Assembly: GCA_027364695.1 (NCBI GenBank) | Contig: DAHXOV010000121.1 | Coordinates: forward strand, 1-16,593 | Length of the DNA: 16,593 nucleotides | DNA from: a bacterium | GTDB taxonomy: Bacteria; Bacteroidota; Bacteroidia; B-17B0; Aurantibacillaceae | Direction of reading: 5' to 3' | Shown: in pieces, positions 16,448 through 16,593 of the stretch | Layout of the letters: each line of letters opens with the position of its first letter | Numbering within the stretch: the first letter of the stretch is position 1 | Program-made: the position numbers and the translations under genes | Notes under the pieces: generated by a model | Seen by the model: only the letters and a program-made list of their open reading frames with translations | Database searches by the model: none | What the model was told of the DNA's origin: nothing

Positions 16448-16593
16448 ATGAACCAACAAATAGGCCCCAGAATAAGCGATGATATCATTGATAAATGGGG
16501 CATTAAAAATTACAGAACAGCCTATTGGAACTTAGATGCTCCCTACTTAATAACAGAAACATTATTAAGAAAACAAGGCGTACTCACAGATAC
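16448..16593 (+). CDS. pckA: Phosphoenolpyruvate carboxykinase (ATP), N-terminal fragment
   Basis: Only 48 complete codons are present before the right edge. The peptide starts MNQQIGPRIS and contains DKWGIKN (15-21), YWNLDAPYLITETLLR (26-41) and KQGVLTD (42-48). This matches the start of ATP-dependent PEP carboxykinases in Bacteroidota, where a YWNLs...L.EeA/T...G.gvlt pattern precedes the GALVV and TG.FTGRSP blocks, which are out of view. The enzyme converts oxaloacetate and ATP to PEP, CO2 and ADP in gluconeogenesis. Because the catalytic parts are missing, the call rests on N-terminal resemblance. A promoter match lies directly upstream. Confidence 0.78.
   Translation, partial: MNQQIGPRISDDIIDKWGIKNYRTAYWNLDAPYLITETLLRKQGVLTD

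Noticed and set aside
1..16593. Search for tRNA/rRNA genes, CRISPR arrays, transposases, phage or toxin-antitoxin genes
   Set aside because: None seen by eye on either strand; the window is filled with housekeeping and envelope genes, and gaps are at most about 200 bases.

Overview
The window looks like ordinary, densely coding chromosome of an AT-rich member of the Bacteroidota, most likely near the Chitinophagales. The reasons are: no recognisable Shine-Dalgarno sequences before most starts; several matches to the Bacteroidota -7 promoter element TAnnTTTG; Bacteroidota-style versions of PurM, GMD, RseP, TsaB and the O-antigen ligase; and an ATP-type PEP carboxykinase start. No rRNA, tRNA, CRISPR array, insertion sequence, phage gene or integrase was seen. 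No gap between genes exceeds about 200 bases.

Left part, minus strand (reading from 6526 down to 1): a secreted coiled-coil protein of unknown function, an O-antigen ligase-like membrane protein, GDP-mannose 4,6-dehydratase (gmd), an APC/CAT-type amino acid permease, a YdfG-like short-chain dehydrogenase overlapping the permease by 4 bases, and the first 99 codons of purM. The first three genes point to cell-surface polysaccharide. The permease and dehydrogenase may form an amino acid uptake and oxidation pair. purM follows the dehydrogenase by 9 bases.

Middle: rseP (site-2 protease with two PDZ modules) runs on the plus strand, divergent from the coiled-coil gene. Its 202-base upstream region holds a perfect 7-bp inverted repeat next to a -7-like box. 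rseP converges on a minus-strand group: hlyD-type efflux adaptor, tsaB (tRNA t6A synthesis) and ilvE (branched-chain aminotransferase).

Right part, plus strand: a DUF255/YyaL-type thioredoxin-domain protein, a secreted protein with YD-like repeats whose signal peptide is encoded inside the end of the thioredoxin gene, gltX (3 bases later), a DedA-family membrane protein, and the first 48 codons of pckA behind its own promoter.

I found no convincing new multi-gene system. The items most worth a second look are the two uncharacterised secreted proteins, the permease/dehydrogenase overlap, the large extracytoplasmic insertions in the permease and ligase, and the inverted repeat upstream of rseP. 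Family assignments rest on motif recognition from memory; no database was searched.
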